From Saccoglossus kowalevskii (lineage: Eukaryota > Hemichordata > Enteropneusta > Harrimaniidae), in the NCBI RefSeq assembly GCF_000003605.2, contig NW_003135343.1:245577-272454 (forward strand): DNA of 26,878 nucleotides, given 5' to 3'. Shown here piece after piece: positions 1 to 10,433 of the stretch; position 1 is the stretch's first letter, and each line of letters starts with the position of its first letter. Both the position numbers and the translations under genes were made by a program. The notes under the pieces were generated by a model. That model saw nothing but the letters and a program-made list of their open reading frames with translations, searched no databases and was not told the DNA's origin.

Positions 1-1187
1 TTAAATTTTTTGACAAATTCACTAAAAACATGCCGGGGAGTATTTGACTTGTATATTGTGTTTATTATTGTATGATAGTTTTATCAGTTGTTACCAACTG
101 CGTGTAGACTTAGCTTATCCTAATACCTGCCAACTGCCACTCGCATAACAAGGATACACTGCGAGAACATCACCATACACATATTTTAGCTCAACTTCAC
201 GGTGTCACACAATCATAATAAGAACCCTGCGGTCTCTTAATGCAACATGGAGGCACATTCATCGCGTATGCCCACCAAAATTCAAAGGAACAGTTAGGCA
301 AGAATCAGAATAATAATGTGTCATAAATCAGAATCATAAAATGCCAATTTACAAACCTCTGTAAAGCCAACGGTTGAGGAAACAACTGTTTTTCCGAATA
401 AGCAAACCACCAGTTGTCACGAAATGTCACAACATACATTACTCCAATCAACGCTAATATAATGAATATTGCAAAGTTACTGTAATACATAATATAAGTA
501 ATAGGTCGTCAATCCATATGTTAATTGTCACAAACAGGTGTATATGTATTTTCAAACCATTCACTGACAATGTATTATATTTTATAGAATGGTCGTGTTC
601 ATAAAATATCATAAAATTACAAGTTTTTATAGAAAAAAAACGCGTATTGTGTACATTGTTATATTAATAATTATTATTTTAATGACGCACACAACATTGT
701 GAGACACATCACGTGTTGATTTTTGACACATATAACATGAAATTCATTGAACCTAGATAACACGTTCATCGCATTGAAAGCACATAACCACAAAAACGCG
801 CGTCCACATTAGAAATAGACAACGCCTTGCAAACGTAACCATGATTAAATACTACAAATTAATCACACAACACTTGTATCTACGTACCTTTTCCAATTCC
901 GTATATAAGTCATTTTTATATGAGCAATCTGTGATCTGTTTTTCAATATGTGAACCTTCATTTAGTTATCTATTAGTATCCACTTATAACTGCAAGAAAT
1001 TAGCACATGAATTATTAATTTATTTTGCCTGATCGCATGCTACAGCGGGAACAGCAAAACTCGGTCATGAAGTGCTACAGTCATCCATCTTGAGTTCTGG
1101 CGTACGTTTGCTGTTATAATATATACCGTTCTGTTAACAAATTAATAGTTTCAAAAAACACGTGTCTTCACAGATTGAATTGATAAC
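1..1187. repeat. Left arm of a large palindrome (inverted duplication)
   Basis: This stretch matches the reverse complement of about 2405-3590 along its length. Matching landmarks include the outer ends (ctaaaaacatg motif near 24 and its complement near 3567), the TM-coding exon (357-479 vs 3136-3258) and the inner ends (gattgaattgataaca near 1174 vs its complement near 2410). The match is very high around the exon and its donor site and weaker toward the outer end, where small indels occur. The arm may begin at or just outside the left edge. It holds the 5' exons of a second sulfotransferase copy on the minus strand plus the presumed promoter region. Confidence 0.85.
357..913 (-). CDS. 5' exons of a second, divergent sulfotransferase copy (partial)
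   Basis: Two exons mirror those of the plus-strand sulfotransferase: 913-888 (ATG then TYIRNWK, donor GTACGT) and 479-357 (NFAIFIILALIGVMYVVTF membrane segment, donor GTTTGT). The intervening acceptor TTACAG and the phase-2 junctions are conserved, so the joined N-terminus reads as a short basic cytoplasmic tail followed by a signal anchor. An alternative start is the ATG at 490-488, giving MYYSNF without the upstream exon. The reading frame has no indel relative to the other copy, with a few substitutions (for example AYSEKQ instead of ALPKKH). The catalytic exon would lie left of position 1. The copy could be a live divergent paralogue or a duplicated 5' fragment with no body; the window cannot decide. 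Confidence 0.55.
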
Positions 1188-2200
1188 AATGCCAACCTAA
1201 TACAAAGACGATATAAAAATGTCAAGACAATGCCAACATAATGCAAAGACGATATAAAAATGCCAAGACAATGCCAACCTAATACAAAGACGATATAAAA
1301 ATGTCAAGACAATGCCAACCTAATACAAAGACGATATAAAAATGTCAAGACAATGCCAAGCTAATGCAAAGAAACTATAAAATTGTTAAGACAATGCCAA
1401 GCTAATGCAAAGAAACTATAAAATTGTTAAGACAATGCCAAGCTAATGCAAAGAAACTATAAAATTGTTAAGACAATGCCAACCTAACGCAATATAAAAA
1501 TGTCAAGACAATGCCAACCTAATGCAAAGAAACTATAAAATTGTTAAGACAATGCCAACCTAATACAAAGAAATTATAAAATTGTTAAGACAATGCCAAC
1601 CTAATGCAAAGAAACTAAAAAAATGTCAAGACAATGCCAACCTAATGCAAAGAAACTATAAAATTGTCAAGCCAATGCCAACCTAATGCAAAGAAACTAA
1701 AAAAATGTCAAGACAATGCCAACCTAATGCAAAGAAACTATAAAATTGTCAAGCCAATGCCAACCTAATACAAAGAAACTATAAAATTGTCAAGACAATG
1801 CCAACCTAATGCAAAGAAACTATAAAATTGTCAAGACAATGCCAACCTAATACAAAGAAACTATAAAATTGTCAAGACAATGCCAACCTAATACAAAGAA
1901 ACTATAAAATTGTCAAGACAATGCCAACCTAATGCAAAGAAACTATAAAATTGTCAAGACAATGCCAACCTAATGCAAAGAAACTATAAAATTGCCAATC
2001 GAATGCCAACCTAATGCAAAGAAACTAAAAAAATGTCAAGACAATGCCAAACTTATGCAAAGACAATAAAACAATGTAAAGACAATGTCAACCTAATGCG
2101 AAGACAATTTAAAAATGTCAAGCCATTGCCAACCTAATACAATGAGAATATACAAATTACAAGACAATGCCAACCTTATGCAAAGACAATAAACAAATGT
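1188..2200. repeat. Minisatellite, 41-bp unit, about 25 copies
   Basis: Tandem 41-bp units start with AATGCCAACCTAAT and end with GTCAAGAC or GTTAAGAC; unit starts are exactly 41 bp apart at, for example, 1188 and 1229. Variants come in blocks: units with ACGATATAAAAATG first, then units with AAACTATAAAATTG. A two-unit (82-bp) higher-order pair repeats twice near 1607-1770. The last units (2040-2200) are degenerate. The period is not a multiple of three and stops are frequent, so it is not coding. It sits between the two arms of the palindrome and so between two divergent promoters. Confidence 0.95.
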
Positions 2201-2404
2201 TAACATAAGGATAATATACTGAAAAAAAAACACTCAAATAAAGCAAATAAAAATAATGTTGGCACTGATCTTACCCATACAGATAATGCCAACTAAATGA
2301 ATGTTGTAGATTTGTGACATCGTGATGACGCCGCATATAAATGATAATTATTTTTAAATATATTATTTGTGGTAAAATGTAACAAACTTTTCGACAGCGG
2401 TCAA
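2201..2404. other. AT-rich spacer between minisatellite and right arm
   Basis: This is AT-rich, non-coding sequence with one isolated minisatellite-like fragment (AATGCCAACTAAAT near 2285). No gene or clear signal was seen. Confidence 0.5.
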
Positions 2405-3590
2405 ACTGTTGTCGATTCAATCAGTGACGACGCGTGTTTTGTGATACTCATTAATTTGTTAACATGACGTAATATATAACAGCAAATGTACGCCAGAACT
2501 AAAGATGGCTGACTGTAACACTTCATGACCGATTTTTGCTGTTCCCCATATAGCATGCGTTCATGGCAAAATAAATTAATGATTCATGTGCTAATTTCTT
2601 GCACTTACAAGTGGATAATAATAGTTCCAATGTTAGGGAGTCCATATGTAATGAAGGTTCACGTATGTCTACTGGAAAACAGATCACAGATTGCTCGGAT
2701 GAAAATGATTTATATACGGAATTGGAAAAGGTACGTAGAAACAAATGTGGTGTGATTAATTTAATCATGGTTACGTTTGCAAGGCATTTTCGATGTTTTC
2801 CATTACTAGTGTTGATGCGCGATTTGTGGTTATGTGCTATTCAATGCGATGAACGTGTTATCTAGGTTCAATGAATTTCTTGCTATATGTGTCAACAATC
2901 AACACGTTATGTGTCTCACAATGTTGTGTGCGTCATTAAAATGATATTATTAATATAACAATGTACACAATACGCGGTTTTTTTTTATAAAACTTGTAAT
3001 TTGGTGATATTTTATAAACACGACATTCTATAAAATATAATACATTGTCAGTGAATGGCTTAAAAATACATATACACCTGTTTGTGACAATTAACATATG
3101 GATTGACGACCTATTACTTATATTATGTATTACAGTAACTTTGCAATATTCATTATATTAGCGCTGATTGGAGTAACGTATGTTGTGACATTTCGTGACA
3201 ACTGGTGGTTTGCTCTTCCGAAAAAACATTTGTTTCCTCAACCGTTGGCTTTACAGAGGTTTGTAAATTGACATTTTATGATTCTGATTTATGACACATT
3301 ATTATTCTGATTCTTGCCTAACTGTTCCTTTGAATTTTGGTGGGCATACGCGATGAATGTGTCTCCATGTTGCATTAAAAGACTGCAGTGTTCTGAACTA
3401 CTATATATTAGTGTATGGTGTTCTTCCATTGTATACATGTTATTCGAGTGGCAGGTGGCAGGTATTAGGATAACTTGTGTCAACACGCAGCTGGTAACAC
3501 CTGATAAAACTACCATACAATCATATACACAATTTACAAGTCATTGTCAATGATATAGTACCCGCCATGTTTTTAGTCAAAAACTAACAG
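2405..3590. repeat. Right arm of the large palindrome
   Basis: Reverse-complement counterpart of 1-1187. It carries the presumed promoter, the first two exons and about 330 bp of intron of the plus-strand sulfotransferase gene. It ends near the motif catgtttttagtcaaaaac at about 3567-3585, matching the leftmost bases of the window in reverse. Confidence 0.85.
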
Positions 3591-6500
3591 CATAGTCAGA
3601 TTATGTTTAAATACTAGTGTTTTGCATAATAACTGCAAAAGAGCATGAAACAAGTATAAAGACTAAGTTTGAATGAATTTGCTCAAAGTTTGTCTCAGTA
3701 ACTGTTAATAACATATCCAAATTTTGGGGTTAATTAATGGCTGTCAGTTGAAGGTCAACAAAATAAAACAAAGCGATATTCACATGTATCATGACTTTTG
3801 ATGTACCAACTTTGAAAAAACACACACCATATACCACATTATATCTTGTCTTTGCACAAATTTAAACCCAGTCTCTAAATTCAACCCTGTAAAATTGGCA
3901 GAACACCTGCAAAAAAATGGCCACCAGTCTGCCATGTTGATTTGAATCACGGAAAAAAATGAAGTGCATCAGTAACCCACTATGACTGATGTCAATGACA
4001 AGTTCGAATGAAGTCGGTGAGGCCATATTCGAATTTTGTGATTTTATTGTTGTTTGACGAAAATGGCTGCCATTCGGCTAATTTCCCATGAACATGAAAA
4101 ATAACTAAAAACAGCATTTAATCAATTATATCTTGCCTTTTTACAAAATTTAGCCCAAATCTGTACAATCATCTCTGTCAAATGAGCAGAACACTCGTTA
4201 AAAAAATGGCCGCCAGTCCATGACGGCATAGTAATCCAATAATTCCTCTTCGGCTGAGAATTTGTCTTTATTGTCAAAGTATAGGAAGATCAGTGGTTGC
4301 GGATGTATTCATTTTATTAGTAGTGAACTGAAACTAACAATAACATCTTTAAACCCTTTTCTTTTCTATCCGTCAAATCGTTTGATTGCCTATTTTCACC
4401 ACTTTTAAAATCTCTCTCTAAAACCGGATGTGTGGTATTTTACACCTGAGTTCTTCTAGCATAGAGGTCACTGAGCCAACGATATTCACAGGACAAAATT
4501 AATTCCGAATATTAGCAATATCATCTCGTCCGCTTCGATCTCTTCTCTTAAAAAATGAAAAGTATAGAATTATAAAAATCCGCACATGTAATGTGAAAAC
4601 ACAAACACTATTACCACGAATTGAACTTTATTATCTGGTGCTATAAATGATTGAGTTTAATGAGTTATCCCGCACATAATAAATCGAGGCCGCATTAAAT
4701 ATCAATGCAGTACGCTTGCTCTATCAATTACAATTTCCACATGTTCCATAGTAGAGTAACAATATCATCATTCCTTCGGGTTTGTTTACGATAACTTTGG
4801 GTTCCCTTCTTTCTTCAGAAAATCTAAAAAGGCATCATTCGGCCCAAGTTGTGTTGCTTCTTTAACAAATGTGCCACCTGTCCACACACTGCCGATAGTA
4901 TATTTCAATCAGTGAATGAGTCTGCGTGCGACACAAGTTAACAATCACTTGAACACGCAACATGATATATCTCAAAATGTTAAATTATTGTTCAATATAT
5001 TTTTTTAATATTGTATTTATTGTATTAATGATTTTTTTCGATAACAGTTAAATAGTTGTGTATTATTAGAGAATTATAGGAGCTCGTTCAAATCAAATAC
5101 AAATTTGCACAAGTGTGTGGTAATCATCATATTTGAATTCAACACTGAGGCTCCGCCAATAAAATAATAGCAACGGAGGAAAACGAATCCAATTACATCA
5201 TAATCAAATTCACAGACCAGCATTCAATAATATCGAAATCCCAAATTCTGCAACTAATAAATTTCATCAGCACGAGGGGCAATGAAACTGTGAAGCTAGT
5301 CACCATTGGTCAGTTGTTTTATCACTATCATCATCATCATCAACCACTACTACTGCAATCTCAAACACAACTGACATCATTGTTACTAAAAGAACTGCTC
5401 ATCAATACAGCCATCACTACCAACTTCATTACAACCACTAAAAGCACTATCACCACCATCTGTCAACACCACCAACTTAACTATCAACTATTCATCACCA
5501 CTACTACCGTCGCCTCAATCACAACCACTGCCATACTATCAACTCCATTATCACTGCCGACCCCTCAACCATCACTACAAACACATCTACCACTACCACT
5601 ACGCCCGACGTGTTTGGCTTAACGTGACCAATATTCTTCACATTATCCAAACGTATATTGTATAGTGATATGTTAGGTTATTTCCATAATTTACTTAATG
5701 TTGATTGATATATTTTAATTATTGCCATTTTTGTTTTCTTTAAAGTTCATCAAATGGAGACAACACAAACGCACCAACTCGCCCTGACAAACAAACTGTT
5801 ACGGTGCAGGAGAAGAAAGAATTTCCAGACACATACTACCCATTGCCGGACATACGTACATATATACCTAACTTCTACACTAAGTTAAGTCCGAAGGATG
5901 CAAAGAAATATCTCAACAACGAGACAACAATGGTGTATTTACACCATCATAAAGCTGGAGGCAAATACATGATCAAGTGCTTGACATCAGCCCATGATAA
6001 AATGCCTTTCCCTACAGGTTTTGCTCATTTGACACTGAAAGATTGGGAGAAATGGCGCAACAGCAGGACGCCGAACACTAATGATCCCATAGAACTTCTC
6101 GTATGTGGTGGCATGGCGTTTGGGGCATGTGAGTTTGCACAAAGCCATCACCCGTGTTCGTATATCACCATACTTAGAGAACCATATGATCGTATGTATA
6201 GCTTGTACAACCACTGTCATAAAAGCCCCGGAGATTGGATTTGCTCGCGGTGGGACATCAGTGAGCTGGCCATTACAGACTTGGCAATATATACAGGCAG
6301 TCACTTTTTCCATCAGGTATTGACCAATCCTAGCATATGTGGAGGAAATAAAAGTGATGAAGCATATGCCTTTTCTGCAACTACACAACAATGGAAGCCC
6401 CATGGAAAATCCTGCTCTACATTCAGAACAATGGCATACTTGAAGTATTATTTGAACAAAAGCCAAAAGGAGGAACTGTTAGAATACGTAATTGAGAATC

Positions 6501-6796
6501 TAGAAAACTGGTTTACAGTAATTGGAATGCAAGATGAGATTGTATTAAGTTTACAGATGATAGAAAGGGCATATCAGCGGCCTGTGTATCAGGTGTGTAA
6601 AAACAGTTCTAAGAGAAACCCACCTCCTCCCGAACAAGTCAGAAATAAAGATGAGAAGATAAAGGAACTGAAGTCCGATCCAAGAGTATATGATGCATTA
6701 TACTACGACATTCGAATATACGAAGCTGCTCGAAAAATATTCAATCGACAAATAAGCAAATTTAATAATTCTGTTGATATTAATACTGGTGTATAA
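2699..6796 (+). CDS. Golgi type II carbohydrate sulfotransferase (3 exons)
   Basis: Proposed join 2699-2730, 3136-3258, 5746-6796, giving 401 residues. It would transfer sulfate from PAPS to a glycan in the Golgi lumen. Residues 1-11 (MKMIYIRNWKS) form a basic cytoplasmic tail, and about 12-29 (NFAIFIILALIGVTYVV) a signal anchor. A Thr/Asn/Pro-rich stem follows, then the catalytic domain with the 5'-phosphosulfate loop HHHKAGGK and the 3'-phosphate motif ILREPYDRMYSLYNH, as in the HS2ST/Gal3ST-like family. Both junctions are phase 2 and compatible (AG|T gives Ser each time). Donors are GTACGT and GTTTGT; acceptors are TTACAG and TTTCTTTAAAG. An alternative start is the ATG at 3125 (MYYSNF, 394 residues) with no upstream exon. 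Length suits the family. The substrate cannot be told. Confidence 0.75.
3125..3258 (+). CDS. Membrane-anchor exon of the sulfotransferase
   Basis: This exon encodes the signal anchor plus FRDNWWF and a Pro-containing stem start, ending in LALQ and a phase-2 AG before donor GTTTGT. The coding part is 3136-3258 if the upstream exon at 2699-2730 is used, or 3125-3258 if translation starts here (A at -3). The same 134 bp occur inverted at 490-357 with only substitutions, so the frame is preserved in both copies. Confidence 0.7.
3591..4785. other. Sulfotransferase intron, first part, with a diverged tandem duplication
   Basis: No gene on the plus strand. Two diverged copies of a block lie about 288 bp apart (about 3836-3931 and 4124-4219). 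Both contain TATATCTTG, ACAAA, GCAGAACAC and AAAAAAATGGCC(A/G)CCAGTC. This looks like an old tandem-duplicated interspersed repeat. The stretch after 4240 is unassigned. Confidence 0.5.
4786..4908 (-). pseudogene. Unidentified coding-like remnant on the minus strand
   Basis: A stop-to-stop frame of 40 codons reads as YTIGSVWTGGTFVKEA, then TQLGPNDAFLDFLKKEGNP, then KLS and a TAA stop at 4788-4786. Its residue composition and balanced codons look like a real protein C-terminus, unlike the AT-rich sequence around it. I do not recognise the family. It lies antisense inside the sulfotransferase intron, with a minus-strand AATAAA about 160 bp downstream (near 4624). It could be the last exon of a nested gene, a processed pseudogene piece, or chance. 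Confidence 0.25.
4909..5319. other. Sulfotransferase intron, no gene seen
   Basis: AT-rich intronic sequence with no repeat structure or coding signal that I can support. Confidence 0.4.
5320..5605. repeat. Degenerate CAC/ACT/ATC simple sequence
   Basis: A long run of C, A and T triplets (CATCATCATCATCAACCACTACTACTG and variants) with very few G on the plus strand. The open frame across it encodes only low-complexity T/I/L/H/P residues, so I treat it as decayed trinucleotide microsatellite in the intron just upstream of the catalytic exon, not as protein. Confidence 0.7.
5746..6796 (+). CDS. Catalytic exon of the sulfotransferase
   Basis: It begins after the acceptor TTTTCTTTAAAG with one base that completes the split Ser codon. 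It encodes the stem (SSNGDNTNAPTRPDKQ) and the whole catalytic domain to TAA at 6794-6796. PAPS-binding motifs are HHHKAGGK at about residues 118-125 and REPYDRMYS at about 196-204 of the 401-residue form. Several Cys and N-glycosylation sequons (NNET, NKSD, NKSQ, NNSV) fit a Golgi-lumenal protein. A one-exon catalytic domain is common for this superfamily. Confidence 0.9.
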
Positions 6797-6804
6797 GTGA
6801 TACA

Positions 6805-6920
6805 AATAAATCAAAGTGGGATCGATTGCATTATACCGTAAATGCGATTGTTGTGGTGGCGATGGTATTGAGGGTGGTTTGGCAGTCATGTAAAGACAAA
6901 TGTTTGTTGGGATAAATAAA
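6805..6920 (+). terminator. Polyadenylation signals of the sulfotransferase gene
   Basis: AATAAA occurs at 6805-6810, nine bases past the stop, and again at 6915-6920. The second is at a more usual distance for a short 3' UTR and is followed by a T/G-rich stretch. Confidence 0.55.
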
Positions 6921-7393
6921 GACATTGTTTGTCATTTGCATGTACATTTATTGACTATCCTTGGGCTTAATATTGCATGATCACCTATTTGTAAAGATTC
7001 ATATTTCACTGACAATTATTTTTATAATATTCAAATTTCGATTGTTCTACTACAACCTTTATGCTCAATTACTGCATTGCATGACTTTCATCAAACCAAC
7101 TTTACCAATAGACCAATTTCCGTGAGATCAAGCGTTATGCCTGAAATTGAAAGTAAACAAATGACAACAAATTACATGGTGATAAGCAACGATTCGTCAA
7201 ACGCAAAACTATTGTTGTGATATTCCTGCACTCAATAATGTGCTATACACATCTAATGAGGTCAACTTTGATGAAATAAAGACTTCACGTTCCTCTCTAT
7301 GGAAAAATGCAATTCAAGCTGGCAGACGTTCAGATACCCTGTTTTGATAGTTGTCGCTAAAGCAAATAGTATTGACATAGTAAATTTGGTAGC

Positions 7394-7430
7394 ATTCATT
7401 CATTCATTCATTCGTTCATTCATTCATTCA
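7394..7430. repeat. (ATTC)n microsatellite
   Basis: About nine ATTC units with one G-for-A change in the middle. Confidence 0.9.
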
Positions 7431-7667
7431 AATATACCCAAACAAACTGTTTTTGTTAAGATACAACATTAAACAGTATAAACAATATTCAAAGTGTCAG
7501 ATATTCAACTGCATACACAGTACGTATATCGAAACTACTGTTATGTTGTAGAGCAAACTGGCTGAAAAATGTTGAGTATGCAAATTAGCTAATTCGCTAA
7601 ACTCACATCAAATTCCAAAGTAGCGTGCACGTCTCATGTTTAACCCTAATTAAACTGTAGTTAGGGT

Positions 7668-7691
7668 CACAACAAATTTATATTTGTTGTG
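7668..7691. repeat. Short hairpin
   Basis: CACAACAAAT and ATTTGTTGTG form a perfect 10-bp stem with a 4-base loop. An adjacent ACCCTAA / TTAGGGT pair (about 7643-7667) makes a second small stem. Confidence 0.6.
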
Positions 7692-10044
7692 ATACAATAT
7701 TCGTAAAATTATCTAAAACATATACATTGATGGAGTCCATCTATAATACATTTTTAGCAATAAGTATTTTAACAACTGTTTTAAAAAGTATAAAGTATGG
7801 CGGTATCTAAACGTCATAATCATTAATATTGGTAAATTGCATTGTGTATTCTAACAAAAAAACTTAAAACGATGGGCATCATTCAATTCTTAAAAAAAAA
7901 AATACGAAAAAATACTTTCCAAAACGTATATTTTTTAAATCAGCAGGGGATTTAAGTCTGTTCAATTCTATTTCTATATGAATGGCTTGTTATTAATTGT
8001 GATTAGTGTATATAAATATTGAGTTGTAACACCTGATAGAACTATAGTCTCACAGACTTGAATGTCTATGTGTAAACATGTCTTTTTATTCAAATCTGCA
8101 CGCCAATATACGTCGAATTTATATTGCTTATTTTTATTCAGTAATACACAATATAGTGTCAAATTATGGATGGTCCTGACTTGAAGAGGCTGGTTTAGTA
8201 AATAGCAAAATGATTTCATGAAGTACAGTTTAAAGAACATATCAAATATATTTCAAAGCAAAACTATCATGAAATATTGCTGCTAATACGACATACATAA
8301 TCCTGTACCTATTTTAAACATCATTGGACATGATGTTCATGCATTCATCTCATTCAATGTCCGGTTATTATACCTACAACCAGCTGAAGGTAGCTATCAA
8401 TGCAACTGGTGAACACTGGATGTGTTCATAATTGCAAAAAAATTATCATCCTTGAAAATTTATTAGTGATTAAACCCTAACATTTTGGTTAGTCCATATT
8501 GAGTACACAGTGATGCACAATGTGTCATAATTTATCAACTAACAGCAGTTTACTTTTTTCAATCAAGTTCTCATGAAAATAGTTTCCTCTTTCCTACAAC
8601 GTGTTCATAGTGCATGAATTACATCAAAATAAAACTGAAAGCGGGAAAATATAATAAAAGTTTGGATATAGTGATACAGATTTTGTTTTCACCAGCATTA
8701 GTCTCAATTGAAGCCATACAAAATGTATACAATTGAGAGACAAGAACCTCAAAACAAAACATCATCATTTAGAATATCAAAGACTAAACCTTAAAGAATA
8801 CGAATATCTAATATCCATATACATTCCACACTGACCGAAGAAAGTGTAACAATATAAAACTCTGTTTTGTTATCATAGTTTTTTCTATTTCAACTACGTC
8901 AATGCAACTGATGTTTTCAATATATAAATAGATAGATACAAAGCAAATAAACATTTTTATATTCTTATGCTTAAACTTAAATAATATGACACTTATAATT
9001 AATAAAATGATCGGAATTTGACCCGAGTGACATAATATTTTTTTCAATGTCAATATAATTTGAATTAAAATGACGTACTGGTACGATTATACTAATTGAT
9101 ATAATCTGCAATAGCCATCGGTAAAATAAACGTGTTATAACACGTGCTATCTGAATACAAAGTTAATATATTTATCATGTTGACATTCTCCAGTTTTAAA
9201 ATCTACTTTGAGTCAGGAGTTCAAATCGTATGACGTTGTACAGTAATTGCCACGTCACATATTATACCACGTACACATACAAATGTGCATATATTAAGTG
9301 GCACACTGTACTCTCTGGTATTACCACAGATGTCAGACCTTTAATTGTCGTGCTCGTCCACGTTCTCCAGGTCAGTCTCAAGTGCTTGTTGCTGTTTGCT
9401 CTATATCAAACCGGATTCAGCACACTGGTATGATTGATTCAAAATACATCGGCAAAGTACGCAAAATAACGCATTAACGAAATTGTTACTTATTTACATA
9501 TATGACCTTGGTATGGTTTTGTCCCAATGGCGCCGTCTCTGTGATTTTATAACCAATGATTCATGCTTGTTCATCCAATCGAGAAATTTACATTGCCTTA
9601 GGCCATATCCAAAATACACACATAGAGTCATAATAGTATTATTTTGTTCTATTCCCGACTGCTTAATTTAAAACCAACACAAGCACGTCTAATTTTTTTT
9701 TGAAATTCATAGAGGCAATTGTTTGTGGAGCTAGATGATATAGGCATATATTTGTTTTTCTTTACTACGGTCTAAACTAAAATTGTGGATGTGAAAAATT
9801 ACATAGCACTTGTTCGTAATGATAGGACAAATTTCAAGCAACATCGGATAAACTATAAATATCATGTAAATATCAATAATTATAAACTCAGTATTTCGGC
9901 ACATGATAGCCGAACACGCCAAAATAAATCGCTCCTGTCATTTAATATGTTTGTTATTCCCTTGTTTTACACACCCACGAGTGTTCTTTTAGGAACTTTG
10001 CGGATGTTCTGTTACATCTTTTTATTGTTTGATATCGCCCCTCC

Positions 10045-10080
10045 CACACACACACACATATACACACACACTCACTCACT
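10045..10080. repeat. CA-rich microsatellite
   Basis: (CA)n interrupted by TA and followed by CTCACT units. Confidence 0.85.
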
Positions 10081-10119
10081 CTACCGTACATATAAGACGT
10101 GATATCGGTGTGTACGAAT

Positions 10120-10433
10120 GAATGTTTTATTCAGATGCCATGAGATTGATGGCAAACGCCAATACCACAAGCATGCATCATATTGTAGAAGAGAAATGAA
10201 ACTTTACCATATTACAGAGGCAGGTATGATGGTTCTACCAAAACCATGTATAAGTACTATGGTTGTTATACTTCCACAGCTGCCCAAAGTGTTTCCCCAG
10301 AAGGAATGAGACGAATCTCAAGAATGAACTCAGTATGGTCTCCCTCTATGGGAGGTTCCTGACGAAGGAAGAGTGGTTGGAATTTAAAGGATATGCGATG
10401 GCCCGCTCTGGAAACCTGCCCCCGAAATATTGA
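10120..10433 (+). pseudogene. Broken fragment resembling the nuclease-like region before a family-B DNA polymerase
   Basis: Three frames in succession carry one apparent protein trace. The first has YCRREMKLYHITEAG, the second RYDGSTKTMYKYYGC, and the third HSCPKCFPRRNETN followed by LYGRFLTKEEWLEFKGYAM. The order and the Y-x-GC-x-x-H-x-CP-x-CF signature resemble the nuclease-like segment in front of DNA_pol_B_2-type polymerases carried by large self-replicating elements (Polinton-like and relatives) in invertebrate genomes. At least two frameshifts and a terminal TGA at 10431 show it is dead. No polymerase motifs follow. The family match is from memory of the motif, so it is tentative. Confidence 0.4.

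Larger units (their letters stand above)
6921..10117. other. Intergenic region without a supported gene
   Basis: AT-rich, with only short random-looking open frames on both strands. It contains an (ATTC)n microsatellite at 7394-7430, a hairpin at 7668-7691, a 16-bp perfect palindrome (ACGTGTTATAACACGT) at 9130-9145 and a CA repeat at 10045-10080. A 19-bp block GTAACACCTGATAGAACTA near 8027 is almost identical to one in the right palindrome arm (near 3494). Nothing else was seen. Confidence 0.5.

Noticed and set aside
1188-2200. Could be a CRISPR-like array
   Set aside because: Units are contiguous 41-bp repeats with no unique spacers, in a eukaryotic context.
1-3590. Foldback transposon with long inverted termini and internal tandem repeats
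   Set aside because: Possible, but the right arm carries exons that splice in phase to the adjacent catalytic exon, which is better explained by inverted duplication of a gene's 5' end. No target-site duplication could be seen because the left end is at the window edge.
5290-5622. 110-residue open frame
   Set aside because: It is translated trinucleotide simple sequence with T/I/L/H/P only.
5987-6466. 159-residue frame antisense to the sulfotransferase
   Set aside because: A shadow of a strongly supported gene on the other strand.
9230-9922. Several 60-70 residue frames
   Set aside because: No start context, splice partners, repeats or protein-like composition; chance frames in AT-rich DNA.
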